Shown here: in pieces, positions 1 through 6,056 of the stretch
How positions within the stretch are numbered: position 1 is the stretch's first letter
Layout: each line of letters opens with the position of its first letter
Assembly: GCA_017411665.1 (NCBI GenBank)
Contig: JAFQPT010000304.1
Coordinates: 1-8,600 of the forward strand
DNA length: 8,600 nt
From: Oscillospiraceae bacterium
GTDB lineage: Bacteria; Bacillota_A; Clostridia; Oscillospirales; Oscillospiraceae
Reading direction: 5' to 3'
The notes under the pieces: model-generated
What the model saw: only the letters and a program-made list of their open reading frames with translations
What the model was told of the DNA's origin: nothing
The model's database searches: none
Position numbers and translations under genes: made by a program

Positions 1-4
1 CTCC

Positions 5-520
5 TCATTTTCCGGATGTGGTCATGGCCGTGTCAAACAGAAGTACGGTCAGAAATTTTGAGCCGCCGGCGAAGTAAAAGTAGTAAGGCTTGAATCCATC
101 GTTGATTTCGATGACCTCACCGAACTCAAATTTGTAGTCCGGAAATAAAGTGGATACCGGGGTGGTCTCCAGCATGGAGCAAAACGCCTTCGCGGTCAGG
201 CCAAGGGGGTAGGTCTGCTTGAACTTGTAGTGGAAGGGGGAGGGGAAAGCGTGAGTATCCTTGGAGACCATTAAACTATGGTGCATTTCAAACTCCATGG
301 ATGCGGCATTGTCATCCACAAAGCCAAAGATGCGGCAGGTGGGAGGAGAAATCCGCTTGGGACACCAGTCCATGATTTTCCGGGTAGGCACCTTCTTTCC
401 CATGCTCTTTTTCTTTTTACCGCCGAAACCGTTGCAATAGTTGCGGTCATCGGAGAAGGGTTGTGCCCGCAGCAGAGCCGGGCATTCGGCACAGTTGGGT
501 TGTCGATAGTTGATTTTCAT
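5..520 (-). CDS. Cys-rich hypothetical protein (171 aa)
   Basis: I do not recognise a named family. The N-terminal third is rich in cysteine: Cys10 and Cys13 form a CxxC (NCAECP), followed by Cys29, Cys53 (DWCP) and Cys62 (PPTCR). This suggests a small structural metal-binding (zinc-like) module, although no ligand set can be proved from sequence. A basic KKKK stretch lies at residues 35-38. The C-terminal half is a mixed, aromatic-rich region with no clear transmembrane helix or signal peptide. The start is supported by an AGGAGA ribosome site about 8 bases before the ATG. The ATG overlaps the stop of the upstream minus-strand gene (ATGA), so the two are probably co-translated. Small Cys-rich genes of this look are common in clostridial integrative elements (general impression, not a database match). 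The gene is real; its function is unknown. Confidence 0.75.
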   Translation of the reverse strand: MKINYRQPNCAECPALLRAQPFSDDRNYCNGFGGKKKKSMGKKVPTRKIMDWCPKRISPPTCRIFGFVDDNAASMEFEMHHSLMVSKDTHAFPSPFHYKFKQTYPLGLTAKAFCSMLETTPVSTLFPDYKFEFGEVIEINDGFKPYYFYFAGGSKFLTVLLFDTAMTTSGK

Positions 521-828
521 CGTCTGTCTCCTTTCGTGTTTTTCAAAAGGCCATCCATGGCGTCCTCTATTGAGTCATAGAATCTATTGGCATAGAATTT
601 GACCATGTTTCCGGTTCCCTGATTGGATTCAAATATGAATTTGCCTGCGTTTATTGGCACACGCTCGTCAATGAGCATTTCTCTTTTGAAATCCTCCAGA
701 TACTCCACCCTCGCATTGGGGAATTGCTTTCGATGGCGTACCTCGTATATTCCTGTCACCTTCATGGGGATAGCACGGAGAACAACACCATGCTCGACCA
801 TGATTTCTTCGAGTTCCTTAATATCCAT
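517..828 (-). CDS. Hypothetical protein (103 aa), first gene of a minus-strand pair
   Basis: This is a small soluble protein, acidic at the N-terminus (DIKELEEIMVEHG), with no membrane segment or motif I can assign. The reading frame is open further upstream to 858, but the ATG at 828 is preferred because a GGAGG ribosome site sits about 7 bases before it, and the extra upstream residues (LWRRNGG) would span that site. Its TGA overlaps the ATG of the downstream Cys-rich gene, indicating translational coupling and perhaps a shared role. It is transcribed divergently from the TudS-like gene at 1025, and the roughly 200-bp divergent spacer should hold both promoters. I see no clear -35/-10 pair for this strand, only an extended -10-like TGCTATACG near 917-925. 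Function unknown. Confidence 0.72.
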   Translation of the reverse strand: MDIKELEEIMVEHGVVLRAIPMKVTGIYEVRHRKQFPNARVEYLEDFKREMLIDERVPINAGKFIFESNQGTGNMVKFYANRFYDSIEDAMDGLLKNTKGDRR

Positions 829-963
829 ACTGACTCCTCCATTTCGTCTCCAGAGCAAAAGGTTTGTGCTTCCTGCTACACTGATTTACTCCTGTCGTCC
901 TGAAACAACTCGTATAGCAGAATGTCAGAAGGGAGAAAGAGACAGAGGGGATGCAGGAGTACA

Positions 964-991
964 TTGATTACTTGAAGATAAGATGATAAAA
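964..991 (+). promoter_or_regulatory. Possible sigma-A promoter of the TudS-like gene
   Basis: TTGATT at 964-969 resembles a -35 element and is followed, after a somewhat short spacer of 15-16 bases, by TGATAAAAT at 984-992, a weak -10. It lies 30-60 bases before the ATG at 1025 in an AT-rich stretch of the divergent spacer. Spacing is suboptimal, so this is a tentative assignment. Confidence 0.3.
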
Positions 992-1024
992 TGAAAGCGA
1001 AATCAAAAGATAGGAGGGCTTCTT

Positions 1025-1519
1025 ATGGCGCGGGAGAAAAAAGAGAATCAAATGGTCCTGATAGCTCGCTGCATGCTGTTTCACAGCTTTGGAAATGACA
1101 CGATGTTCAGCCGTGTGTTGGACGTGGTGAAGGGCAACGGAATAACACAGGTAATGTGCGATGCGCTTTGTTATCTCGAAGGAAAGGATGTTGAGGAGCC
1201 TGTACTGGATATAGATGGCAAGGAGATAAAAGCCGATAGAGTTCGTCCGTGGGCAGATGAGTATGAGACGAGTCATAATCAGAGAAATGTAGTGTATTCT
1301 GCGATAGCCCATGTGAAAGCATATTTGGAGCATGGAATTGAGATTGTTGGCATCATAGGCTCCAACCTGTCTCCAAGATGTGGGAAAGACGGAGAAGAAG
1401 GAGATTATCCCTTTGTGGATGCTGTCCGGGAACAGTTAAAGGAAGAAGGAATTGATATCCCTGTCCTCGATATCCAGTGTGAAGACGACCTGGATAAAGT
1501 AAGGGCGCTTTTTGAATAG
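1025..1519 (+). CDS. TudS-related putative desulfidase (DUF523-like), 164 aa
   Basis: The protein resembles the DUF523/TudS group, whose characterised members are [4Fe-4S] enzymes that remove sulfur from thiouracil-type thiolated nucleobases. Supporting signs are an N-terminal hydrophobic strand ending in a cysteine (VLIARC, Cys16), a second Cys region (Cys45 and Cys49, MCDALC, followed by EEP) and the late motif GSNLSPRCG with Cys119, matching the GxSPSCG-type signature. Three of these four cysteines could be cluster ligands. It best fits the divergent TudS-related subgroup rather than a classical TudS, so the substrate is not assigned. An AGGAGGG site 7 bases before the ATG fixes the start. 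It is monocistronic, ending in a strong terminator at 1529-1556. Its 3' end faces the putative Tn7-like end, so it may be the attachment gene for that element. Confidence 0.68.
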   Translation: MAREKKENQMVLIARCMLFHSFGNDTMFSRVLDVVKGNGITQVMCDALCYLEGKDVEEPVLDIDGKEIKADRVRPWADEYETSHNQRNVVYSAIAHVKAYLEHGIEIVGIIGSNLSPRCGKDGEEGDYPFVDAVREQLKEEGIDIPVLDIQCEDDLDKVRALFE

Positions 1520-1528
1520 ACGATAGAA

Positions 1529-1556
1529 GGGGCTGCCTTGGATGGCAGCCCCTTTT
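1529..1556 (+). terminator. Rho-independent terminator after the TudS-like gene
   Basis: A perfect 9-bp GC-rich stem (GGGGCTGCC at 1529-1537 with GGCAGCCCC at 1544-1552) encloses a six-base loop and is followed by TTTT. It starts 10 bases after the stop codon. It reads well only in the plus direction. The putative transposon terminus TGT begins at its last T. Confidence 0.85.
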
Positions 1557-1574
1557 GTACGTTGGGATTTTTCA

Positions 1575-1694
1575 AAATAAATCGCAAGATTTCAGCATAG
1601 GATGGAGGAGCAACGGAATTAAGGGAAAATAATGTGGTAATAAAATTGAAAAAAAGACAGGATTATCAACGGAAATCTGAATTAAATCGAAAAA
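1575..1694 (+). repeat. Outer array of putative TnsB-binding motifs (4 copies)
   Basis: Four matches to AATTAAATCGAAAA occur in one direction: AAATAAATCGCAAG at 1575, AATTAAGGGAAAA at 1617, AATAAAATTGAAAA at 1639 and AATTAAATCGAAAA at 1680. Start-to-start distances are 42, 22 and 41 bp, i.e. multiples of about two DNA turns, as for TnsB sites in Tn7-type ends. The segment 1575-1653 also aligns with 2330-2412 in the inner array. It shares TTTCAG, an exact 13-base GCAACGGAATTAA (1610-1622 and 2370-2382) and AAATTGAAAAAA, so the two arrays look like diverged duplicates. Confidence 0.6.
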
Positions 1695-1807
1695 TAAAAC
1701 GTCAGATTTTTGAGAATAAAAGGAGAGCAACATTTAGATAAAAAAAGAAAAAGTATTGGAAAAAGTGGCTGGTAACCCGGAGTTTCTGCCATACTGACCA
1801 TTTTGTA

Positions 1808-1837
1808 TTGCGAAATCTGTGGATATTGTGGTATAAT
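1808..1837 (+). promoter_or_regulatory. Strong sigma-A-type promoter (extended -10)
   Basis: TTGCGA at 1808-1813, an 18-base spacer and a perfect TATAAT at 1832-1837, with the extended -10 dinucleotide TG at 1829-1830. Transcription would begin near 1844 and run into the predicted RNA leader and hairpin terminator at 1937-1978. It is the best promoter match I see in the non-coding block. No open reading frame with a ribosome site lies immediately downstream. Confidence 0.6.
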
Positions 1838-1875
1838 ACTCGCCGTCAAGATATAAATCCAAACACTCTATCAAA

Positions 1876-1915
1876 GTCCCGCTGAAAACAGGCACTTTGT
1901 CCCATGAAAACAGCA
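1876..1915 (+). repeat. Left copy of a 40-bp inverted repeat with two GTCCC blocks
   Basis: Read on the plus strand this segment has GTCCC at 1876 and again at 1899 (23 bp apart), each followed by a GAAAA tract. It matches the reverse complement of 2192-2231 at 30 of 40 positions without gaps; the longest exact run is CTTTGTCCCA. Tandem short repeats within each end are typical of IS21-family termini. The outermost base pair here is not the expected TG, so the terminus may be decayed. Confidence 0.6.
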
Positions 1916-1936
1916 GCCTGTGACCCCAAGCAGCAG

Positions 1937-1978
1937 ATAGAGCACTTTGGATTTTATATCCAAAGTGCTCTATTTTTA
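1937..1978 (+). terminator. Perfect 16-bp hairpin with T-tract
   Basis: ATAGAGCACTTTGGAT (1937-1952) pairs perfectly with 1958-1973 across a five-base loop and is followed by TTTTA. This is a strong intrinsic terminator in the plus direction; on the minus strand no T-run follows. Its left arm can pair instead with 1850-1872, which would make it a regulated terminator. Confidence 0.8.
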
Positions 1979-1980
1979 TG

Positions 1981-2191
1981 CCCAGGTACGCCCCCCGCAG
2001 GCCCTTTCCAACGCATCCCCCGTGGTCCTTTGCCACCGTTCAATCGCTTGTGGCACAAGGGTTTCAAGCCTTTCTCTTTATTCTTTCTCTGAATTATTTT
2101 GAAGAAAAAATGAGAAAGGAAAGAAGTGGCCGTGGGCCAAGGCCAACGGGTGAGAGGGACGAGGGTGCGAGACAACGGGGCAGGGAACGAG
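1981..2191. other. Non-coding GC-rich spacer
   Basis: No gene can be supported here. The frames are short and lack ribosome sites. A small palindrome CTTGTG-G-CACAAG lies around 2048-2060, and purine/pyrimidine-rich runs lie at 2066-2130. Base composition is more GC-rich than the AT-rich arrays on either side, which fits a separate origin for this insert. Confidence 0.5.
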
Positions 2192-2231
2192 TGCGATTTT
2201 GGTGGGACAAAGGGGCGGATTTCGGTGGGAC
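2192..2231 (-). repeat. Right copy of the 40-bp inverted repeat (GTCCC blocks)
   Basis: On the plus strand the repeated unit is ATTTYGGTGGGACA, at 2196-2209 and 2220-2233, 24 bp apart. Read on the minus strand it begins TGTCCCACC, so this end does have the 5' TG expected of IS21-type termini. It lies only about 17 bp from the first motif of the inner TnsB-like array. Confidence 0.6.
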
Positions 2232-2248
2232 AGTATCATAGTATTTTA

Positions 2249-2413
2249 AATTAAATGCCATTTTTTTATATTAATTATCGAAAATTTCATTTAATACCGG
2301 AATCGGGAACAAACGTAATCGTTTTTTTCAAATTAAATACCCCAAAATTTTCAGTTAATTCGGCTTGAGGCAACGGAATTAAATCAAAAATTTGAAGAAT
2401 TAAATTGAAAAAA
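2249..2413 (+). repeat. Inner array of putative TnsB-binding motifs (about 7 copies) upstream of tnsA
   Basis: Motifs related to AATTAAATCGAAAA begin at 2249, 2271, 2289, 2331, 2353, 2377 and 2398, all in the plus direction. Spacings are 22, 18, 42, 22, 24 and 21 bp. The gap at about 2310 holds a degenerate AAACGTAATCG with an overlapping AAACG-TAAT-CGTTT palindrome. Tn7's tnsA-proximal end likewise has closely packed ~22-bp TnsB sites just before tnsA, so this is the natural candidate end or operator. I see no convincing -35/-10 for tnsA here. If the tns promoter lies within the array, TnsB could repress its own operon. Confidence 0.65.
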
Positions 2414-2474
2414 TTTTTGAGGCATTGAAAACACACAGGAAAGTCAATTTGTGAGGATACAAAGGAGGCAGAAA

Positions 2475-2876
2475 ATGAAAAAAGCAAAGACAAGGCAAAG
2501 GGAAATCAATTTCAGCAGTCAGAAGTGCCAGCGGATTATTTGTGTCAATGACTCTGCGGAGCAGGAGTACGCATTGAAGCTGGAGGCAGACGAACAGGTG
2601 ATGAGCTATGAGGAGAATGTATCTCTGGACAGAAAAAATTTTCAGTACATCAATCGTATCGGTATCCGAACAGCCTATTTCGGCATCGATTGGAAAACCG
2701 ATTTTCTTATCCGTAAGGTAAACGGGGCTTTGGCCGTCTGTGAGCTGGTGAAACCCGGGGACCTTGACAAGGTAACTGTGCTGGAACAGTTGGAACTGTC
2801 CCGGCGTTACTGGGAAGTGACTGGTGTAACAGACTGGAAAATTGTTTTGATTGTGAGGGGTACAGATGTTTCTTGA
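2475..2876 (+). CDS. tnsA: TnsA-like endonuclease, catalytic-domain-only (133 aa)
   Basis: TnsA is the restriction-enzyme-like subunit of Tn7-type transposase; it cuts the 5' ends of the element while TnsB cuts the 3' ends. The match rests on WKTDFLI (Asp76), VKP (Lys93) and the downstream LEQLELSRRYW helix, which parallels Tn7 TnsA, plus an upstream acidic SAEQEY (Glu29 or Glu31) in the place of the first catalytic Glu. The residue aligned with Tn7 Gln130 (QVK) is Leu91, with Glu90 just before it. Tn7 TnsA has about 273 residues; this one ends after the nuclease fold, so the C-terminal winged-helix/TnsC-contact domain is missing. The ATG at 2475 is chosen over the in-frame GTG at 2451 because the AAGGAGG site (2462-2468) lies between them. 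It overlaps tnsB by 11 bp. Confidence 0.82.
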   Translation: MKKAKTRQREINFSSQKCQRIICVNDSAEQEYALKLEADEQVMSYEENVSLDRKNFQYINRIGIRTAYFGIDWKTDFLIRKVNGALAVCELVKPGDLDKVTVLEQLELSRRYWEVTGVTDWKIVLIVRGTDVS

Positions 2877-4656
2877 TGTAAATGGTGAGCTGCACCGCAT
2901 TGTAAAGCAGGAAGCAGCCGGAGCATGGGTCATCTCCTATAACAACCCGGGGCCGCCGCAATTTGTTCTTCAGGCGGAACTGGACACCTATCCCCGTGTA
3001 GCCACCCCCGAAGACAGTTACCAAAGCGCAAAAAAGGAGCAGTTATCCGAGGCAGAGCAGGAGCGTCTGGAGCTGATACAGCCGCTGCTGGATGATGAAC
3101 AGTGTATCAAAGACCGTTTCCACCGTGGAGATGTGGCGAGAGAGACCGCGGCTCTGTACGAGACGACCAGCCGGCGTATCCTGCAGCTATATTACCGCTA
3201 TCTCGCCACTGGTATCCTTATACGGAAAAAGGAACTGAAAAGCAGAGGAAGATTCACAGAGGAGTTTAAGTGGGCAGTCAACACATTCTACTTCTCCGCA
3301 AAAAAGAAGTCCCTGAAAGACGCCTATGACCTGATGCTCTTACAGCGTTTCACGACACCGGAAGGGAGGCTGATGGAGGATTACCCAACCTACTCGGCAT
3401 TCAAGCATTTCTTCTATCGGAACCGCTATGACAAAAGCAGTCAAAAAGTGATTGCCCGTGATGGCCTGACCAATTTCCAAAGAACCGCACGCCCTCTGTT
3501 CGGCTCCGCCATGGCGTGGAAATCCCGTATCGGAGCCTATCAGATGGACGCTACGGCCGCAGACATCTACCTTGTGTCCCGGCTTGACCGTACAAAGGTC
3601 GTTGGCCGGCCTTATGTGTATCTGGCCGTGGATACAGCGACACAGCTGATAGCCGGCCTCTATGTAGGCTACGACGCGGGGGAAGAAGCAGTCATGGCCT
3701 GTCTTGCCAACGCCGCGATGGATAAGGTGGCTTACTGCAAAGGCTTTGGCGTGGATATCGACCCTATGGACTGGCCAAGCGCCGGATTACCGGGAGAGGT
3801 CATCATCGACCAGGGCCGTGATTTCAAGAGCGGTCGGATGCAGGAGCTGTGTTTACGGTATGGACTTACCTATGAAACGCTGCCGCCCTTCCGCCCGGAT
3901 GAAAAGGGGCTGGTGGAGAAGATGTTTGATTTGATACAGAACAGATATAAGCCGATTCTCCGTGGCCGCGGCATCATTGAGGAAGATGCACAGGAGCGGT
4001 GGGCGGTGGATTACAGGTTACAGGCGTCCCTTGACCTGACGCAGTTCACAGAAGTCATCATCCATTGCATCGTGTTCCTCAATGGCAGACGTGTATTGGA
4101 CAATTATCAGATGAGTCAGGAGATGCGGGAACAGGGCGTTTCCCCGACCGCTTCGGGACTGTGGCGCTACTATGTTGGCGCCGGGAAATCCAGCCTCATG
4201 GAAATAGACGAAAAAGAGGTCTACTACATGACACTGCCCCGCATCAATGGCCGACTGACACGCCGCGGAATCGCTTATAATCATTTCCTCTATATCAATA
4301 GGGAGTTTATGAGCGGAGAGCAGGGCCAGCGTTACTTCGGACAGGAGATAACCTTTGCCTACGATGAACAGAGCGTATCTTCCATTTATCTGATTCTGGA
4401 CGGTCTCTACATCCCCTTCGACCTCGCACCGCAATTCTCTATCTATGGTGGAGCCGCCAAAGCAGAAAGCGAATTGCTCTGGCAGGAAGACCGGCGCAGT
4501 AAGCGGGAACATAAGAGAAAAGAGGATGAAGGACGTGTGGAGCTGGCTCGAAAAATTGCTGCCATCAAGAATGAAGCAGTCCCGGAAGAAAAAGAGTTCC
4601 AGAACGGCGAGACTATCAAGCAAAACAGAATGAAAGAGAGGGATAGAAGAAAATGA
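2866..4656 (+). CDS. tnsB: TnsB-like DDE transposase (596 aa)
   Basis: This is the catalytic transposase of the retroviral integrase superfamily (Mu/Tn7 type) that binds the transposon ends and performs 3' cleavage and strand transfer. Residues about 80-120 form a helix-turn-helix-like DNA-binding region. The rve core carries the DDE triad: Asp228 (YQMDATAAD), Asp315 (VIIDQGRDF) and Glu351 (GLVEKMFD), the last two separated by 35 residues as expected. Residues about 440-515 resemble the Mu transposase C-terminal beta-barrel, and the final basic/acidic tail (about 540-596) is the usual place for TnsC contact. It is shorter than Tn7 TnsB (702 aa) but intact. GAGGGG a few bases before the ATG supports the start, and its stop overlaps the tnsC start (ATGA). 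All three catalytic acids are present. Confidence 0.93.
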   Translation: MFLDVNGELHRIVKQEAAGAWVISYNNPGPPQFVLQAELDTYPRVATPEDSYQSAKKEQLSEAEQERLELIQPLLDDEQCIKDRFHRGDVARETAALYETTSRRILQLYYRYLATGILIRKKELKSRGRFTEEFKWAVNTFYFSAKKKSLKDAYDLMLLQRFTTPEGRLMEDYPTYSAFKHFFYRNRYDKSSQKVIARDGLTNFQRTARPLFGSAMAWKSRIGAYQMDATAADIYLVSRLDRTKVVGRPYVYLAVDTATQLIAGLYVGYDAGEEAVMACLANAAMDKVAYCKGFGVDIDPMDWPSAGLPGEVIIDQGRDFKSGRMQELCLRYGLTYETLPPFRPDEKGLVEKMFDLIQNRYKPILRGRGIIEEDAQERWAVDYRLQASLDLTQFTEVIIHCIVFLNGRRVLDNYQMSQEMREQGVSPTASGLWRYYVGAGKSSLMEIDEKEVYYMTLPRINGRLTRRGIAYNHFLYINREFMSGEQGQRYFGQEITFAYDEQSVSSIYLILDGLYIPFDLAPQFSIYGGAAKAESELLWQEDRRSKREHKRKEDEGRVELARKIAAIKNEAVPEEKEFQNGETIKQNRMKERDRRK

Positions 4657-6056
4657 AATACGGATTTGAGCCAGTTGTAGAAGCGGTCTATACGCCAAAC
4701 CCTTTGAGTGGGAACCGGAACAATCCCTTTCTGGAGGCCATGCCGGAAATGCTTTCTAAAGAGGCACTGTTTGAGCGGTTAGGCAGTTACCCAGTTCCGC
4801 AGCTGCAGAAAAGAGGCATCCAGACGACAGAGCGACGCCGTGCGTTGAGCGCCTTGTCCAGCGCCTTTATCCCCATGGACTACATGGCGGCCATCTACAA
4901 CACCCTGTTCTGCGCCATCGAAAGCACCTATAACACCAGCACCACCATTGAGAGCATATACCGGACGCACGCCATCCATCAGGGCAAAGGCGCGATGCTT
5001 CTGGATGCCCCCATGTCCATGTCCTCTGACAGCGGCTCCATACTGGGTGTACCGGGTATCGGAAAGAGTTCCACGGTACGGCGCTGCCTGCGTCAGATAC
5101 CGCAGGTCATTCTACACAGCGAGTATAAGGGGCAGAAACTGTTTTGTAAGCAGATAACCCATCTGATGGTGGAGTGTCCCAGTGACTGCTCCGTCAAGAC
5201 ACTGGCGCTGAACATCATCGAGGCAATCGACCGTGCAATCGGCAGTGATTACAGTGAATTAAGCGGAAAGTTGTCCCGGCTGCCCAGTACATCGGCAATG
5301 GCCACACGGGTAAAGATACTCTGTCTGACGCACCACATCGGCCTTATCGTCATTGATGAGATACAAAACGCCATCCTGACCGCCTCGCGCACGAAGCAGG
5401 ACAGGCCCCTCATCAAATTCCTTGTGGAGCTATCCAATGAGGCATGTACCAGCATCTACTTCGTGGGTACGCCTTCTGCAGAGGAACTGTTCCTGTCACA
5501 GGAGCACCTGAAACGGAGGACAAGGGGGCTGCGGCTGCTCCCCCTGCGGCCGGACGGTGTTTACCGCCAGTTCCTCTATGCCCTCTGGCGTTACCAGTAT
5601 ACGCAGGAGCAGGCGCCCCTTACCGATGCGCTTTCCAATCTCATATACGACCTCTCCGGCGGCATCCCCGCATATATCCTTAAAGTGTTCTATGAGGCGC
5701 AGGTACAGGCTCTGCAGGCAGGGGTACCTAAAATTGACGCCAAGCTGATTCGTATCGCGGCGGAGGTGCTGAACATCTCAGTACCGAAAACCTATGCCAA
5801 AGGTACATACCTGTCCGACTTCTCCATCTCCGACACAAAGGAGATTGAGGAGGAGCTGCAGCCGGAGACAAAGAAGGAGACAGCAGAGGAGGAAATCGAG
5901 TATGTCAGCCGCACCTATGCCAATACCCGTGGCAGGCCCAAGAGCAAGCGCAGTCCCAGGGATATCCTAACCATCGTAACACCCGGCGGGAAGGCGGGCG
6001 AGGCTCTTGTTGCACTGAAGCTGGCGGGACTTTTGGAGGTGTTCCAATGTGATTAG
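4653..6056 (+). CDS. tnsC: TnsC-like AAA+ transposition regulator (467 aa)
   Basis: TnsC/TniB ATPases form filaments on target DNA and link the target selector to the TnsAB transposase. The Walker A motif is GVPGIGKSS at residues 132-140 (Lys138) and Walker B is LIVIDE with Asp235-Glu236. A sensor-like segment, SIYFVGTPSAEEL, and an arginine-rich stretch, HLKRRTRGLRLLPL, follow. The N-terminus (NPLSGNRNNPFLEAMPE) is of the type seen in TnsC proteins, and the C-terminal 80 residues are charged, probably the contact region for TnsA/TnsB or TniQ. It is somewhat shorter than Tn7 TnsC (555 aa). The start overlaps the tnsB stop by 4 bp and the stop overlaps tniQ by 8 bp, so the operon is translationally coupled. 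The ATPase motifs are intact. Confidence 0.92.
   Translation: MKYGFEPVVEAVYTPNPLSGNRNNPFLEAMPEMLSKEALFERLGSYPVPQLQKRGIQTTERRRALSALSSAFIPMDYMAAIYNTLFCAIESTYNTSTTIESIYRTHAIHQGKGAMLLDAPMSMSSDSGSILGVPGIGKSSTVRRCLRQIPQVILHSEYKGQKLFCKQITHLMVECPSDCSVKTLALNIIEAIDRAIGSDYSELSGKLSRLPSTSAMATRVKILCLTHHIGLIVIDEIQNAILTASRTKQDRPLIKFLVELSNEACTSIYFVGTPSAEELFLSQEHLKRRTRGLRLLPLRPDGVYRQFLYALWRYQYTQEQAPLTDALSNLIYDLSGGIPAYILKVFYEAQVQALQAGVPKIDAKLIRIAAEVLNISVPKTYAKGTYLSDFSISDTKEIEEELQPETKKETAEEEIEYVSRTYANTRGRPKSKRSPRDILTIVTPGGKAGEALVALKLAGLLEVFQCD

Larger units (their letters stand above)
1844..1978 (+). ncRNA. Predicted small RNA or attenuator leader upstream of tnsA
   Basis: A promoter (1808-1837) and an intrinsic terminator (1937-1978) define a transcript of about 135 nt without a credible coding sequence. 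The 5' segment 1850-1872 is nearly the reverse complement of 1936-1960, the terminator's ascending arm. Pairing them would break the terminator, so the layout is that of an antiterminator/terminator switch. A separate hairpin is possible at 1872-1899: CAAAGT pairs with ACTTTG, with an inner CTG-AAAA-CAG. The RNA could be a free small RNA, a leader controlling read-through toward tnsA about 500 bases on, or a guard against outside transcription entering the element. Left inverted repeat 1876-1915 lies inside it. I do not recognise a known RNA family. Expression is not shown. Confidence 0.42.
1876..2231. mobile_element. Possible non-autonomous IS21-like/MITE-like element (about 356 bp)
   Basis: It is bounded by two 40-bp inverted repeats (30/40 identical), each made of two GTCCC-containing units 23-24 bp apart. 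The interior contains a 16-bp perfect hairpin and a GC-rich stretch but no transposase gene. I see no target duplication at the edges: the left flank reads ATCAAA and the right flank AGTATC. IS21 kinship is inferred from the repeat organisation only. An alternative is that the four GGGAC units are binding sites for a regulator or initiator protein. A minus-strand 34-codon stop-to-stop frame at 1976-2080 could be a decayed coding tail but cannot be identified. Confidence 0.4.

Noticed and set aside
1734..2036. 100-codon minus-strand frame across the promoter/hairpin block
   Set aside because: It has no ribosome site and covers a perfect hairpin, an inverted repeat and a promoter on the other strand. 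It is better explained as a shadow of structured non-coding DNA.
1976..2080. Minus-strand 34-codon stop-to-stop frame with protein-like composition (QAIERWQRTTGDALERACGG)
   Set aside because: It lacks a start codon and ribosome site and has a stop immediately upstream. It may be the tail of a decayed gene, but no family can be named.
1575..2413. CRISPR array in the tnsA-upstream repeats
   Set aside because: The repeats are short, AT-rich and degenerate with no uniform spacers, and no cas gene is present. The 22-bp phasing fits transposase binding sites instead.
4018..4698. 226-codon minus-strand frame inside tnsB
   Set aside because: It is antisense to the conserved C-terminal half of TnsB and has no ribosome site or recognisable domain.
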